From the NCBI GenBank assembly GCA_002493625.1, contig DKZK01000005.1, forward strand, positions 5,038 to 69,037: a DNA stretch of 64,000 bases, in the 5' to 3' direction. Below are positions 34,762-43,706 of the stretch, piece after piece. Below the pieces are notes generated by a model that did no database searches, had not been told where the DNA came from, and worked only from the letters and a program-made list of their open reading frames with translations. The position numbers and the translations under genes are program-made. Source of the stretch: Lachnospiraceae bacterium UBA7076 (lineage in GTDB: Bacteria > Bacillota > Clostridia > Lachnospirales > Lachnospiraceae). Position 1 is the stretch's first letter. Each line of letters opens with the position of its first letter.

Positions 34762-35289
34762 ATGAAAAAGCGAATTGTCGTAAGTTGGCTTGTGACCTTT
34801 GGGGTTGTTTTGCTTGTTGTGCTTGGGCTGTTTCTGTTTTCCGTATCCCCATGGGCGCAGGAAAAATCTGACATGATGTATCGTAGCGAGTGCGGATTTG
34901 AATATGGCACGGATGAAGAAGAACACTTTTTGGTAGGAGTTCAAAAGACTAAGTATGATGCAAGCTTTGAATGGTCTGTGAACTGCTGGGAAATAAATGG
35001 AGAAATTTTATTTCAGATTTATTATGTGCATGACATATCCGGTAAAACAGAAGAAGAAAAGATTGAACGTGTTATGCAGATACATAAACGTGGTGATTCA
35101 GTTTTTGTGTTGGAGCAGAAAATCAATCAGGTCGGCATATATGATTTTGATTTATCAGAGGAAAAGAACGGCTTTTATGTATTTTGCATTGAGAAGACAC
35201 AGCCCGACACACTGGCAAGGGGAACGGAGACACTTACAAAATATGATACAAATTGGTCAGCTTTATTGGAGCGAATAGGAGTAAAATGA
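34762..35289 (+). CDS. Single-span membrane protein of unknown function
   Basis: 175 residues, an N-terminal membrane anchor (VVSWLVTFGVVLLVVLGLFLFSV) and an extracytoplasmic acidic domain. It starts 2 nt after the secreted-protein stop, and its TGA overlaps the ATG of the next permease (ATGA). Could be a partner of the secreted protein or of the ABC complex. No family recognised. Confidence 0.7.
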   Translation: MKKRIVVSWLVTFGVVLLVVLGLFLFSVSPWAQEKSDMMYRSECGFEYGTDEEEHFLVGVQKTKYDASFEWSVNCWEINGEILFQIYYVHDISGKTEEEKIERVMQIHKRGDSVFVLEQKINQVGIYDFDLSEEKNGFYVFCIEKTQPDTLARGTETLTKYDTNWSALLERIGVK

Positions 35290-36431
35290 GAGAACTGGCA
35301 AGATATAAAATACATGCATTCATTTTAATATTTGGTTTTTGCATTGCCTCGGTTATGTTCAGCTACAGCGCCGGTATTATGGTAAATAAGGAGGCGGAGC
35401 AAAAGGACATTGAGGCGTGTGAATATGAGTATACCGCGTGCTTTTGTGCATCACCAACAGCAAATGTGAGCTTTGAAAGGGATGTGCTTATGGAGGATAT
35501 GCTTGATATGCTTGACAAAGTGGAGGGAACCGATGACATAGTAGTCCGCACCGGTAGTTTTAATATAAATATAGGCGCGCATGGAAGATGTCTGGCATTT
35601 ATTGTTTTTCCGGGACAGATGCCGAAGTATCACCTTGTGAAGGGGAATTTTCCCACAGAGGAGCAGCTTCGGTCGGACGGAAGATATGTGCTCCTAGGAA
35701 TCAACAGGAAGGACGCCGCATATAAAAAAGCCGGAAGGGATTATATTTTGATACAGGGAGAGGAGTATGAGGTAACAGGTTATATCTCTGCGGAGCGTTC
35801 CAGAATTTTGGATAATGTGGTTCTTCTGTTTTATGACTGTGTTGGGGACAGTGTAAAAAAGAACCTGTTAGACCCTTATATGATGAATGCGTTGCCCATT
35901 GTTTATGAAAGTGATACAGACAGTGAGACCTATACATATATGTTGGATTATATAACTCATCTGGGCGGATATCCGGAGGAAAAACAAAAGGAAAGATATA
36001 ATGTTATGGTAGTTGATTTTATGCCGATATGGTATACCACGTCAGAACCGTTGCCTGCGTACGCAATCTGGGCAAAGCTGATATATGCGTTTTGCATTAT
36101 TCTTTTATTTTATGTTATGGACTTGTGGATGCAGCAGAGAAGAAAGGAATTTGCAATCCGAAAGGCATGCGGTTACTCAGGAACAAAGATTATGAGTCTT
36201 GTCATGGGGCAGACGGCTAAGCTGCTTGTGGCGGCTGTTGTTCTGTCAGAGCTTATAATTTCGTTTTTGATATTTGCGGATGTGGGAATTTATGTGCTGA
36301 ATACAAGGGATATATTTGACAGGGTGATGAGGGAGCTGTTATTTGTCATTTCCACTTTTATACTTGTAAGCATTATTCCCTTTATCAGGATCTATACCGA
36401 AAAACCTGCGGATTTGCTGCAAAATAGCTGA
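35286..36431 (+). CDS. FtsX/MacB-like ABC permease, type A copy 1
   Basis: 381 residues: one N-terminal membrane segment (HAFILIFGFCIASVMFSYSAG), a long extracytoplasmic domain, then three C-terminal segments around FAIRKACGYSGTKIMSLVMGQ, the FtsX-domain layout. It is paralogous to 37810-38985 (both have RYVLLG/RYVVLG, DYILIQG-EYEVTGY). AGGAGT ribosome site; ATGA overlap with the preceding gene. The terminal AGC TGA codons fall in a repeat fragment (AGCTGACGTTC). Confidence 0.82.
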   Translation: MRELARYKIHAFILIFGFCIASVMFSYSAGIMVNKEAEQKDIEACEYEYTACFCASPTANVSFERDVLMEDMLDMLDKVEGTDDIVVRTGSFNINIGAHGRCLAFIVFPGQMPKYHLVKGNFPTEEQLRSDGRYVLLGINRKDAAYKKAGRDYILIQGEEYEVTGYISAERSRILDNVVLLFYDCVGDSVKKNLLDPYMMNALPIVYESDTDSETYTYMLDYITHLGGYPEEKQKERYNVMVVDFMPIWYTTSEPLPAYAIWAKLIYAFCIILLFYVMDLWMQQRRKEFAIRKACGYSGTKIMSLVMGQTAKLLVAAVVLSELIISFLIFADVGIYVLNTRDIFDRVMRELLFVISTFILVSIIPFIRIYTEKPADLLQNS

Positions 36432-36522
36432 CGTTCAAAGGGGTTGTGTCAAGTTTTCTATGAAAACTTGACATGTAGCGTCAGCTCATTTGCCGAAGGC
36501 AAATATGGAATAGCTGACGTTC
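36426..36522. repeat. Composite palindromic repeats between permeases A1 and B1
   Basis: A fragment AGCTGACGTTC at 36426, then the 27-bp palindrome TGTCAAG...CTTGACA (36447-36473), then GTCAGCTCATTTGCC-GAA-GGCAAAT...TAGCTGACGTTC (36480-36522). These are the same units as at 17822-17958 and 19198-19334, over 17 kb away. Confidence 0.9.
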
Positions 36523-36542
36523 AAAGGCAGGGGGAAAACAGG

Positions 36543-37700
36543 ATGAAAAATATTGGTTGGTATGCCATATGCCAGATTTACAAGAAAAAAGTGACATCTC
36601 TTTTGACGGTATTGATGCTGGCGGTCACGATTTCCGTTATATTTTATACGGTGCTTATTCAAAAGAGCAATACATATAATTTGCGGCAGTCAGAAAAGCT
36701 GTTGGCGGATGATGCAGGCAATGTATACAAGCTGGAGTATCGTATTATGATTGCGCCGCTGTTGGCGGATGAGGTGTCGACGCTTACGGCGTTCTATAAT
36801 GAACTTAGTCGTTGGGACGAACTTTCAAAATGTGGAATGTACGCCGATAATTATAATGATAAGCTTGGTGTGGATGAGCTGTATGTGCAGAAGCGGCTGA
36901 CCGGATTGTGCCGGTTAAAAACCGTTTCCGGCGCTTCGGTGGAGTTTGATTCAGAGGGGGAATACGGCACGGCATATGTGGGCTGTGAGCTTGCGGATGC
37001 TTATCCGAAGGGAAGTGTGTATGAAGCTGCCACGGGGAAACGGTATAGGATAAAGGATGTATTGGGGAGTAACTCAAAATGGCTTTCGATGCAATCCGGT
37101 GAGGCGCCAATTGATCTGGATGATTTTATCTTGCTGGATTATGATTGCCTGCTTGAGGAGCAGCCGTTTGAGATAGGCAACGGAGTCTGGCATTATTACT
37201 ATACTACGGAGGATGAGAATGTACATGACAAAATAATGAAGCTTGCAGAGCAGTATGATTTGGATTTTTATGGGGCATATAATATGAAGGAGCAGTACAG
37301 GTATCTGGAAAGGGATATTTTAAGAAGCAACGTGGAGCTGGTTTTGATGCCGGTTGTTATGTATATTGCGGCCGTTATCACAATTATATTGATTTCCGTA
37401 AAAGCTCTTGCGGATAACAGATCGGATTATGGTATTATGCTTGCAAACGGAATGACAAAACGCCAGATAGCGTCCATTATTATTGTTGAGAGCGTGTTTA
37501 AAATGGTTGCCGCCGGTCTGGTAGCCGCACTGTATTGGAGTGTCAATATGAGGATGAGAAATCCGGATATTGTTTTTCAGGTACCTGTCATTGCTTTAAG
37601 TGCTGTCACAACGGTGGGGATATGTCTTATAACGCTTATTCTGGCAAATATTGTCCCGCTTTTTATCCTTGGGAAATATAGAATAAGAGAGATGCTTTAA
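36543..37700 (+). CDS. FtsX/MacB-like ABC permease, type B copy 1
   Basis: 385 residues, same topology as the type A permease: N-terminal segment LLTVLMLAVTISVIFYTVLI, an extracytoplasmic domain with DVLGSNSKWL and ILLDYDCLLEE, and a C-terminal FtsX domain with DYGIMLANGMTKRQIASIIIVES. It is clearly paralogous to 38982-40142. ATG at 36543 has GGGGG upstream; codons further upstream lie within the palindromic repeat and would not be native coding sequence. Confidence 0.82.
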   Translation: MKNIGWYAICQIYKKKVTSLLTVLMLAVTISVIFYTVLIQKSNTYNLRQSEKLLADDAGNVYKLEYRIMIAPLLADEVSTLTAFYNELSRWDELSKCGMYADNYNDKLGVDELYVQKRLTGLCRLKTVSGASVEFDSEGEYGTAYVGCELADAYPKGSVYEAATGKRYRIKDVLGSNSKWLSMQSGEAPIDLDDFILLDYDCLLEEQPFEIGNGVWHYYYTTEDENVHDKIMKLAEQYDLDFYGAYNMKEQYRYLERDILRSNVELVLMPVVMYIAAVITIILISVKALADNRSDYGIMLANGMTKRQIASIIIVESVFKMVAAGLVAALYWSVNMRMRNPDIVFQVPVIALSAVTTVGICLITLILANIVPLFILGKYRIREML

Positions 37701-37809
37701 CATATGCATGAAGGCAAAGCGACAATGGACAAGGTGACAACAGAAAATCAGATTTTTGTAAAAATATTGAGGAGCTTTGCAGCTTCGTGGCAGGATGGGA
37801 TGAAATAAA

Positions 37810-38985
37810 GTGAGAGAATTATTAAGATTTAAAATGAATGCGGTGTTTCTTGTTATAAGCTTTTGCATAGCGTCCGTTATGTATAATTACAGCGGCGGCG
37901 TAGAGGGAAGCGTAAATGCGGAGGAAACGGACAGGCGGTTGTATAAATTTACTTATGGCGCGTCTGTAAGTGTGGGCGGGGCTGCCGAAGCAGGCGATAA
38001 CAGGAAACAGGCCAAGAAGGATATGCTTGCGTGCATAGAAGGGATAGCAGAAGAAGAAAATACCCTGATTTTCCTGTCTGTTTTTGATGTATATGTAAAT
38101 GATGCGTATACAGGCTGTACGGCAGAGATATATATGAGCGGGCCCATGCCAAAATACAGCTTTGTAAAGGGCGGGTTTCCGACGGAGGAACAGTTGTCAT
38201 CAGGTATGCGGTATGTAGTGCTGGGGGATGGAATGAAGCATAATACATATCGAAGGTCCGGTAAGGATTATATTTTGATACAGGGGGACGAATATGAGGT
38301 TACCGGATATGTATCGGCGCCAAATTCAGGAATACTATCCAATACAATTCTGCTCTTTTATAATGCTATGGGCAGTAATATAATTGATACCCTTTGTGAG
38401 TATTATATTGGTGAACCCTTTATCGTGCAGTATATGAGTGATACAAATCAGGCAGCTTATACACATATGATGGATTATCTGCATACCTTGGTTCCGGCTT
38501 CAAAATCTGAATCTGAATATGTATTGGAATCAGATGTATACAAATTTATAGTAAGCGACGGCGCAGAAAAACATGACTATTCTTCAAATGCTGAGCAGAC
38601 GTTGAGATATCAGAGCTTTTCAAAGCTGATTTTCGTGTTTTGCATTATAGTTATTATGTTTGTTTTGTGGCTGTGGATGGTACAGAGACAGGAGGAATTT
38701 GCTATCAGAAAGGCATTTGGTTACTCTGTATTTAAGCTTTGGGTTATGGTTTTCATTGAGATTGCGGAGCTGATTCTGGTTGCTGCCATTTTGTCGGAGC
38801 TTGTAATTGCGGTGATTGCATTTGCCGACAAGGATATGTATGTTTTTAAAATCGGGGATGTATACAGTCGTTTTTTTCGGGAGGTGAGCTTTATATACAT
38901 ATGTCTTATAATCGTAAGCATCCTGTCATTTATTAATCTGTGTACCAAAAAGCCTGTAATGCTGATGAATAAGGGGAAAAAATGA
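37810..38985 (+). CDS. FtsX/MacB-like ABC permease, type A copy 2
   Basis: 391 residues, paralogue of 35286-36431 through its whole length (VRELLRFKMNAVF matches MRELARYKIHAF; FAIRKAFGYSVFKLW matches FAIRKACGYSGTKIM). The GTG start at 37810 is fixed by that alignment. Its TGA overlaps the next ATG. Confidence 0.82.
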   Translation: MRELLRFKMNAVFLVISFCIASVMYNYSGGVEGSVNAEETDRRLYKFTYGASVSVGGAAEAGDNRKQAKKDMLACIEGIAEEENTLIFLSVFDVYVNDAYTGCTAEIYMSGPMPKYSFVKGGFPTEEQLSSGMRYVVLGDGMKHNTYRRSGKDYILIQGDEYEVTGYVSAPNSGILSNTILLFYNAMGSNIIDTLCEYYIGEPFIVQYMSDTNQAAYTHMMDYLHTLVPASKSESEYVLESDVYKFIVSDGAEKHDYSSNAEQTLRYQSFSKLIFVFCIIVIMFVLWLWMVQRQEEFAIRKAFGYSVFKLWVMVFIEIAELILVAAILSELVIAVIAFADKDMYVFKIGDVYSRFFREVSFIYICLIIVSILSFINLCTKKPVMLMNKGKK

Positions 38986-40142
38986 TGAGTAATATTTTTT
39001 GGCGTGCGGTATGCCAGATATATAAAAGGAAAATCTTTTCGCTGATGACTGTTTTAATGATGACGGTTGCCGTTGCAGTTATGTTTTACTCCTTTGTTTT
39101 ATACAGCTTTTCACACTATCCGCTGCATCAGGCAAAGCGTATTCTGAATGATGACGTGAGGGATGTATATAAGCTGGAGTATCGTACGGTATTGGCGTCT
39201 GTGCCGGAGGAGGAGCTGTCAGAGCTTTGTATGTTTTTTGATGAGATGGATGAAATGAAAGAAATCGGTAAATGCGGAATGTATGCCATGTCATATAATT
39301 ATACGGAAGATATACAGGAGTTATATGTACAGAGAAATATTACAGCCTTATGTAAGCTGCAAACGGCTCAGGGACAGACTGTAAGTATGAGCACAGAAGA
39401 AGCATATGGGGCAGCTTATGTGGGCAGCGAGCTTGCGAATCGTTATCCAAAAGGAAGTATATATATTACAGAAGATGGTATGAAGTATATGATTCTGGAT
39501 GTGCTGGATAAGGATGCAAAATGGCTTTTTGAAGAACCGGGAGCTTCTGTGATTGATTTGGATAAAGCGGTTTTGCTTGATTATGATTATTTGCTTAGTA
39601 AGGATTTAGATTATGTAAAAAATGGAATCAATAACTATTATTTTGTTGCGGAGGAAGCGGATGTTCCTGATATTGTTATGAAGCTGGCAGAGAAGCACAG
39701 GCTTAATTTTTACGGAATTTCTGATTTGAAAAACAGCTATTTAAGCTACATAAAATCAGATGTGCTTGCAAGGGGGGAATCCTATTATTTTCCCATATTG
39801 TTATATGCTGCATCCGTGATTGCCATAATGATGGCTGCGGCTACAGCATTTCTCAGTAATAAGGCGGATTACGGTATTATGCTGGTGAATGGAATGACAA
39901 AGCGTCAGGTTATGGCGGTTATTATTCTTGAAAATCTGTTTAAGATGCTGGCAGCATGTGTTGCCGCCGCCGCATATTGGTTCTTCAATATAAATAAATT
40001 AGACAGTACATATCATATGGTAATGTCTGACAGTGCTGTCAGAACAGCTTTTTTGTGTACTGGAACTGTCGTACTGATTAGCGTTATGCCGGTCATGTTT
40101 ATTAAGCGTTACAGGATAAATGATATGCTGGCTGAAAAATGA
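38982..40142 (+). CDS. FtsX/MacB-like ABC permease, type B copy 2
   Basis: 386 residues, paralogue of 36543-37700 (ICQIYKKKVTSLLTVLM matches VCQIYKRKIFSLMTVLM; DYGIMLVNGMTKRQVMAVIILEN). Overlaps the preceding stop as ATGA. With the type A copy it probably forms a heterodimeric permease for the ATPase encoded next. Confidence 0.82.
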   Translation: MMSNIFWRAVCQIYKRKIFSLMTVLMMTVAVAVMFYSFVLYSFSHYPLHQAKRILNDDVRDVYKLEYRTVLASVPEEELSELCMFFDEMDEMKEIGKCGMYAMSYNYTEDIQELYVQRNITALCKLQTAQGQTVSMSTEEAYGAAYVGSELANRYPKGSIYITEDGMKYMILDVLDKDAKWLFEEPGASVIDLDKAVLLDYDYLLSKDLDYVKNGINNYYFVAEEADVPDIVMKLAEKHRLNFYGISDLKNSYLSYIKSDVLARGESYYFPILLYAASVIAIMMAAATAFLSNKADYGIMLVNGMTKRQVMAVIILENLFKMLAACVAAAAYWFFNINKLDSTYHMVMSDSAVRTAFLCTGTVVLISVMPVMFIKRYRINDMLAEK

Positions 40143-40193
40143 AGCTGAAAAAATGAGACGGAATGTAAGAACAAGGAATTTTGGGAGGAGAAT

Positions 40194-40871
40194 ATGATTG
40201 AATTAAGAGATGCAACAAAGATATACAAGGGCGAGGCATATGAAACGAAGGCGATAGACCACATGGACCTGACGATTGAGGACGGAGCATTTGTTGCAAT
40301 TATGGGAAGGTCCGGTTCCGGTAAGACCACGTTGCTCAATATTGTAGGGTGTATGGATTCGCTGACAAGCGGAGAGCTTTTTATTGACGGAGAAAAACTG
40401 AGTGGATTAAGTGAGCATAAGGTGGGGCTTGTAAGACGTGATAAGATTAGCTTTATTTTTCAAAATTATGCGCTTATGCAGCATTATACGGTGTACGAAA
40501 ATATAGAGCTGCCTTTAAACGCAAGAAATTGTAAACCGAAGGACAAGAAGAAGGCTGTCAATGAGATTATGGAAAAGCTGGATATTGCACATCTTGCATC
40601 TAAATTTCCGCGCCAGATATCAGGGGGCGAACAGCAGCGTACGGCAATTGCCAGAGCAATGGTATCCGGCTGTAAGTACATATTGGCGGATGAGCCTACA
40701 GGAGCTTTGGACAGTATGACCGCAGGGGAACTGATGAAGCTGTTTCAGATGATGCATGAGGCGGGAAAAACAATTTTGGTCGTTACCCATGACAATGAGG
40801 TTGCAGCATATGCACAAAAAACGATTATTATTTCGGACGGAAAGATTGATAACATAAAGGAGAATAAATAA
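40194..40871 (+). CDS. ABC transporter ATP-binding protein (LolD/MacB class)
   Basis: 225 residues: Walker A MGRSGSGKTTLLNIVG, Q-loop FIFQNYALMQHYTVYENIELPL, signature ISGGEQQR, Walker B ILADEPTGALDS and switch VTHDNEVAAYA. The class pairs with FtsX-type mechanotransmission permeases, here two A/B pairs for one ATPase. Functions of this class include peptide resistance, lipoprotein release and toxin export. Confidence 0.92.
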   Translation: MIELRDATKIYKGEAYETKAIDHMDLTIEDGAFVAIMGRSGSGKTTLLNIVGCMDSLTSGELFIDGEKLSGLSEHKVGLVRRDKISFIFQNYALMQHYTVYENIELPLNARNCKPKDKKKAVNEIMEKLDIAHLASKFPRQISGGEQQRTAIARAMVSGCKYILADEPTGALDSMTAGELMKLFQMMHEAGKTILVVTHDNEVAAYAQKTIIISDGKIDNIKENK

Positions 40872-40892
40872 GCTTCCAATAAAAAGAAGCTT
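40869..40892 (+). terminator. Small hairpin after the ABC ATPase gene
   Basis: AAGCTTC and GAAGCTT pair around a 9-nt loop directly at the stop codon. No T-run follows, so it is more likely an RNA-stability or processing element than a full terminator. Confidence 0.35.
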
Positions 40893-41012
40893 GCGGAAAA
40901 GGAGTTAGTGGCTGTTGCAAATTCATGTGACAGGAAAATTGAAATTGGGGATGGAAGAATAATGCAGCCTGCATAGGCCGCTTGTTCAAAAGATAAAGGG
41001 GAGATTGAATAT

Positions 41013-41306
41013 ATGTATGATAAAATTGAGTGTGCAAAACGATTGAAGCATCTTCGTGAGGTAAAGGGGAAAACGCAGCGTGAGGCTGCATCTGAAACAG
41101 GAATGTCAGTAGATACGATCCGCAAGCTGGAGCAGGGAAAAAGAACCCCTTCCGTTATGGTTGTTGATCGTTTGAGAGAGTACTACAAAACGACGGCGGA
41201 TTATATCATATCGGGCATCAGGGAAGAACAGCATGACACTTTGGACAAAGATAATCAATTGATTGTTGATTCTGTTATTGAGAGGATAAAGAAGCTGATT
41301 GTGTAG
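41013..41306 (+). CDS. XRE-family helix-turn-helix regulator
   Basis: 97 residues with a Cro/CI-type HTH (CAKRLKHLREVKGKTQREAASETGMSVDTIRKLEQGKRTPS) near the N-terminus and a short helical tail. Probably controls the surrounding operon. GGGGAGA upstream of the ATG. Confidence 0.88.
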   Translation: MYDKIECAKRLKHLREVKGKTQREAASETGMSVDTIRKLEQGKRTPSVMVVDRLREYYKTTADYIISGIREEQHDTLDKDNQLIVDSVIERIKKLIV

Positions 41307-41319
41307 GAGAAGGAGTTTT

Positions 41320-42720
41320 ATGAAGGTTATAAAAAGGATATATCTGCTAAGCCTTATTATAAGTGCCGTATTTTTATTTGCGGCATGTGAAAAGGCAAAA
41401 AAGGACGAAATAGCAAACGATTTAGAGGCACTTGCCGGAACAGATACAAGTGATGATGAGGTAGAAAAAGGTGAAGTTAGTAAAGTACCTGATACGATGT
41501 CTTGTACAGTTACGTCAGGAGGATGGTCAACAAAGATTGATGCTAAAATATATGCCGATGGTTATGATAATGTCTCTGCGTTTGCAGTTACGGAATGTGA
41601 AGATAAAGATGAACTCGTCTTAAAATATGCCCAAAAGCTATTTGATAAGGGGGAATTCGAGAATATTAAACCATGTGGAGCGGCAAGCAGAGAGGAGCTT
41701 GAAAAGGAAATTCAGTTTTACGAGGAAAGGTATTCGGGAAGCGATAAGAATAGCAAAAACAGGTATTTAGAATATGTGGAATGGGTGCTTGAAAAATTTA
41801 ATGATTCAAAATATGTTGATTATCCTGATGATAATATTGTGTATACAATAATAGATGATATTGAGTATACAGAAGATAATGATGCTCAAAATCACAGTAG
41901 CACTGTTACTTATGAAGAAGCAAGGCTCAGGGGTTACGTTGGTGGAAGATTATGGGTTATGAATTATAGCGCCGGATATAATGACACTGTAATTGGTGAG
42001 GAAAAATATCACAATGAAAATATACCATATTTGGAGGCATATTGTATTGATGAAGAATATTTTGTTACAGATACATTGGGAATGGACGAGGCGAAAATAA
42101 ATAATCCGTGTGACCGTGACGTTGCGGAAGGACAGGCAAAACAATTTTTGAGCAGACTTGGGATGGATAATATGGAGCTTTTGCATATTGTACATAATAA
42201 TATCCGTATAACTGAGGAAACTTCTGCGGTGGATGGCTATACGATGATTTTCGGTATGTCAGAGAATGGGGTACATCTTTTGTTTTCGTATGGTGCATGC
42301 GAAACTAATATGAAGCCTACGAATGAACAGAATATTTTTGCAGCACAACCTTATGTGGAGGTGCAGGTAAGCAGTAATGGGGTATATGGCATTGTAATAC
42401 GGGGAAATTATAATGAGCCGGAGGTTATGTCAGAAGAAACTACAATGCTGTCACTTGAACAAATAAATGAGATTGCTAAAGCGAAATTGGCAGAATATAA
42501 AATATCCAATATAGGTTGTATAGAGTTTGGGTATGTGTATATCACTTATGACGGACTTTCATATGCGATTGTTCCTGTATGGCGTTGCTATGAATCAGGA
42601 AGTGAAAGGGACACTACCGTTAAAACTCCTGCATTAACAATATGTGCATTAGACGGTTCGGTAATTTATAATGATAATCCGGGCGTATATGCTCCATTTG
42701 CGGGAATAATTCCATATTGA
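41320..42720 (+). CDS. Large lipoprotein of unknown function
   Basis: 466 residues with a lipoprotein signal (LLSLIISAVFLFAAC, Cys23) and an acidic extracytoplasmic region. It ends with a pattern of PepSY-like/DUF6034-like beta strands (LSLEQINEIAKAKLAEYKISNIG...YAIVPVWRCYESG...TICALDGSVIYND). Starts 13 nt after the XRE gene. Function unknown; being next to the ABC cluster it may be an accessory or sensor. Confidence 0.75.
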   Translation: MKVIKRIYLLSLIISAVFLFAACEKAKKDEIANDLEALAGTDTSDDEVEKGEVSKVPDTMSCTVTSGGWSTKIDAKIYADGYDNVSAFAVTECEDKDELVLKYAQKLFDKGEFENIKPCGAASREELEKEIQFYEERYSGSDKNSKNRYLEYVEWVLEKFNDSKYVDYPDDNIVYTIIDDIEYTEDNDAQNHSSTVTYEEARLRGYVGGRLWVMNYSAGYNDTVIGEEKYHNENIPYLEAYCIDEEYFVTDTLGMDEAKINNPCDRDVAEGQAKQFLSRLGMDNMELLHIVHNNIRITEETSAVDGYTMIFGMSENGVHLLFSYGACETNMKPTNEQNIFAAQPYVEVQVSSNGVYGIVIRGNYNEPEVMSEETTMLSLEQINEIAKAKLAEYKISNIGCIEFGYVYITYDGLSYAIVPVWRCYESGSERDTTVKTPALTICALDGSVIYNDNPGVYAPFAGIIPY

Positions 42721-42746
42721 CGAAAAAACATCGATTAAAAATAAAT

Positions 42747-43280
42747 TTAAAGAAAATTGAAAATAAATACAACCACAGTTACCAAAAGAATCACACCACC
42801 AAAAGCAATCATTACCTGATTGCTTTTTTTCTCCTTTAAAAATTCCTGCACCTGAGCCTCCGGTATAAGCACCTGCTGCTTTGTCATTTTAAAATGACGG
42901 TAAATACCCGTAATTATCATAATAACGGCGGAAACGCCGAAAAAACAAAAATGGGTGTAGTATATTATATTGTCGGTAATGGTTTCAAGACTTCGGGAGT
43001 AGTTTTCGGAGTTAAGGTTATAGTTTATATTTCCTGCAATAATATAAATTCCGTAGACAAATAATCCCCAAAACAGTATGGTTGTAATAACGCTGAAGGT
43101 CGGCTTTACGGTTTGGTTTTCAGAATTAGCCGCCCCGCCCATAAAATCGGTTTTTTTACTTTTATTTAATTTGATAAGGGCTTGAATGCCGCTCACAATA
43201 GCAAGTACGGATAAAAATAGCCCAAACAATACCCCGACGATTGTCTCAACGGAATGTAATCCATCTGAAAAACTGTCCAT
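42747..43280 (-). CDS. Membrane protein with four predicted spans
   Basis: 177 residues: hydrophobic segments at about 11-33, 62-81, 111-131 and 154-175 (TIVGVLFGLFLSVLAIVSG, TTILFWGLFVYGIYIIAG, YTHFCFFGVSAVIMIITGIY, MIAFGGVILLVTVVVFIFNFL). Very strong ribosome site (TAGGAGGAGGGAG). No family recognised. Confidence 0.78.
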   Translation of the reverse strand: MDSFSDGLHSVETIVGVLFGLFLSVLAIVSGIQALIKLNKSKKTDFMGGAANSENQTVKPTFSVITTILFWGLFVYGIYIIAGNINYNLNSENYSRSLETITDNIIYYTHFCFFGVSAVIMIITGIYRHFKMTKQQVLIPEAQVQEFLKEKKSNQVMIAFGGVILLVTVVVFIFNFL

Positions 43281-43308
43281 TTTCTCCCTCCTCCTAAAAT
43301 TTGAATAT

Positions 43309-43350
43309 CAGTCGTTCTATATTCAGTCGTTCCGTATTCAGTCGTTCCAT
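43309..43350. repeat. 15-bp tandem repeat, three copies
   Basis: CAGTCGTTC recurs at 43309, 43324 and 43339. On the minus strand the repeat lies in an 18-codon frame (MERLNTERLNIERL...) from 43350 to 43294 that ends just before the ribosome site of the membrane protein gene, but that frame has no ribosome site of its own. Confidence 0.7.
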
Positions 43351-43571
43351 GGCTGTTTTTGATAAACAGTCTGATGCGTCCGCTTCGGACATTGCTTGTA
43401 AAAAATTCGTACAAGTATAATATAAATTAAGCTTTATCCGTAGTTAAACCGGAATTTTCAAATCAAATTTCAAATTAAATTCTAGCATATTGATAATATA
43501 TTCACAAGGAAAAAAGGTTTGTAGGTGCCGTGCAAACAGGTGCTGGGTAGGTAGTGCGCAAGCTTTTTATT

Positions 43572-43591
43572 TGTTATAATCATTACTTATA
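43572..43591 (+). promoter_or_regulatory. Extended -10 promoter overlapping a LysR-type box upstream of the sulfhydrylase gene
   Basis: TGTTATAAT (43572-43580) is an extended -10. It overlaps TATAA-N7-TTATA (43575-43591), the interrupted dyad expected for a LysR regulator, and a LysR gene lies in the same operon. A hairpin AAAACGG-TATCT-CCGTTTT follows at 43619-43637. The rest of the 43351-43706 gap shows no gene. Confidence 0.5.
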
Positions 43592-43706
43592 GCCAAACAT
43601 AGTCATCATGTATTAGACAAAACGGTATCTCCGTTTTATAATAAGGACAATTCATGAAACACCTTGCAGGGAAAATGAGAAAATTAATTATATGGAGGTA
43701 ATGATT

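Noticed and set aside
36444..36542. A longer N-terminus for the type B1 permease (MCQVFYENLTC...)
   Set aside because: Its codons come from the palindromic repeat; the paralogue starts at the equivalent of 36543.
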